From a virus: DNA of 64,000 nucleotides. This document shows, in pieces, positions 63,440 to 64,000 of this stretch. The notes under the pieces are model-generated. The model was not told the origin of the DNA. It saw only the letters and a list, made by a program, of their open reading frames with translations, and ran no database searches. A program made the translations under genes and the position numbers. Position 1 is the stretch's first letter. The number at the start of each line of letters is the position of its first letter. The stretch covers positions 186,001-250,000 of the IMG/VR virus record IMGVR_UViG_3300030673_000004; one strand, 5' to 3'.

Positions 63440-63967
63440 TTAATCATCTACCGTGAGATCTTGGTGTAATTGGACTAGTTCATCCTTGACTATGCGTGCG
63501 GCGGTTTTCCAGTTATCCAATGTTACTGGCCGATGTGCGCCTGCAACAGGCTCAATGAAATCATCAACATTTACTTTGAACGGTGATGTTTCTGCAATAG
63601 CATCTTGTTCTTCTAACTTGACTTCTTCTGGCTTAGTTGGTTCCGGGTATTTGTCTGCTCGGATACGGATGTTAAGCAGTTTCTCTAGATGTGCTGTTAT
63701 GCGTGAGTACGTAAGCGCATAGGTTCGCACAAAAACAGCTTGAAGGAATTTTTGGTCAATTGGATCAAGTCCCGAAAGTAGGCTAAAGGAACCGGATATA
63801 AATAAGTTGATTGAGCCCTCACGATCATCAACTACGTTACTTGGTACTTTTAGCAGCAAGCTTTTGGTTATGGTATTACGGCTAAAGAGTGCGTGCTTTG
63901 TTACCTCAGGGATGAGACTTTTACTGAATTGCTCATCTTGTAATACTCTAGACTTATAGCTTGTCAT
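63440..63967 (-). CDS. Unknown protein
   Basis: 175 residues. N-terminal half mixed (KSLLLKVPSNVVDDREGSINLFISGSF), centre helical, then a Pro/Glu-rich linker (EPTKPEEVKLEEQD) and a helical end. It starts the next - strand unit. No recognised domain. Confidence 0.65.
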   Translation of the reverse strand: MTSYKSRVLQDEQFSKSLIPEVTKHALFSRNTITKSLLLKVPSNVVDDREGSINLFISGSFSLLSGLDPIDQKFLQAVFVRTYALTYSRITAHLEKLLNIRIRADKYPEPTKPEEVKLEEQDAIAETSPFKVNVDDFIEPVAGAHRPVTLDNWKTAARIVKDELVQLHQDLTVDD

Positions 63968-64000
63968 ATTATGCTCAAAAGCATATAGAAAAGCGGCTAA

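Overview
The window is part of the genome of a large tailed bacteriophage. The basis is a portal protein, a run of virion-type genes on the + strand, a DNA ligase, MazG-like and HAD nucleotide enzymes, and dozens of very short, tightly packed or overlapping genes (ATGA, TAATG and TGATG junctions) of unknown function. TAA, TAG and TGA all end genes, so the code looks standard. The host cannot be named. Promoters are sigma70-like, TTGACA - 17 bp - TATATT, and many put the predicted transcription start on, or within two bases of, the start codon, which implies many leaderless mRNAs. No terminase large subunit, major capsid gene, tRNA, integrase, cas1 or cas2 was recognised.

Layout. 1-17.2 kb (+) is a late or virion block: small paralogous proteins, a radical SAM enzyme, the portal (4701-6845), connector-like proteins, a long repeat-containing protein (11961-13931) and a GNAT-fusion protein. 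17.1-25.7 kb (-) holds about twenty small accessory genes, including ParB-like, GNAT, S1-domain, NYN-domain, lipoprotein and membrane proteins. 25.8-44.5 kb (+) is a second virion-type block. Six paralogous amidoligase-like genes are scattered through it with a papain-family peptidase and an intein-containing protein, and a likely small RNA and a Lar-like zinc protein lie on the opposite strand. 45.3-47.3 kb (+) ends in a protein with two ADP-ribosyltransferase-like regions. 47.3-48.7 kb (-) carries a YqeY-like and other small genes. 48.8-63.3 kb (+) is an accessory and nucleotide-metabolism region, and 63.4 kb to the end (-) starts another unit.

The most interesting locus is 49.3-55.0 kb. 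A promoter-led CRISPR array (9 repeats, 8 spacers) is followed by a separately promoted, terminator-ended RNA that carries an anti-repeat (tracrRNA-like). A 638-residue TnpB/Cas12-like effector comes next, in which the RuvC-II glutamate is glutamine. Directly joined to it are an SF2 helicase split over two overlapping frames and a methyltransferase-like gene. This suggests an RNA-guided system that binds without cutting and works with a helicase, a type V parallel to the type IV-A/DinG arrangement. That reading is inference.

Two other systems stand out. First, a short sequence (h-x-x-x-L-x4-V-P-H-hydrophobic, often followed by Ala/Ser-Glu) recurs near the N-termini of at least five proteins, twice or three times in some. 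It could be a capsid-targeting or prohead-protease signal, and one carrier is the double ADP-ribosyltransferase, which would then resemble T4 Alt. Second, the expansion of amidoligases beside a papain-like peptidase suggests peptide-bond-forming modification of virion or host components.
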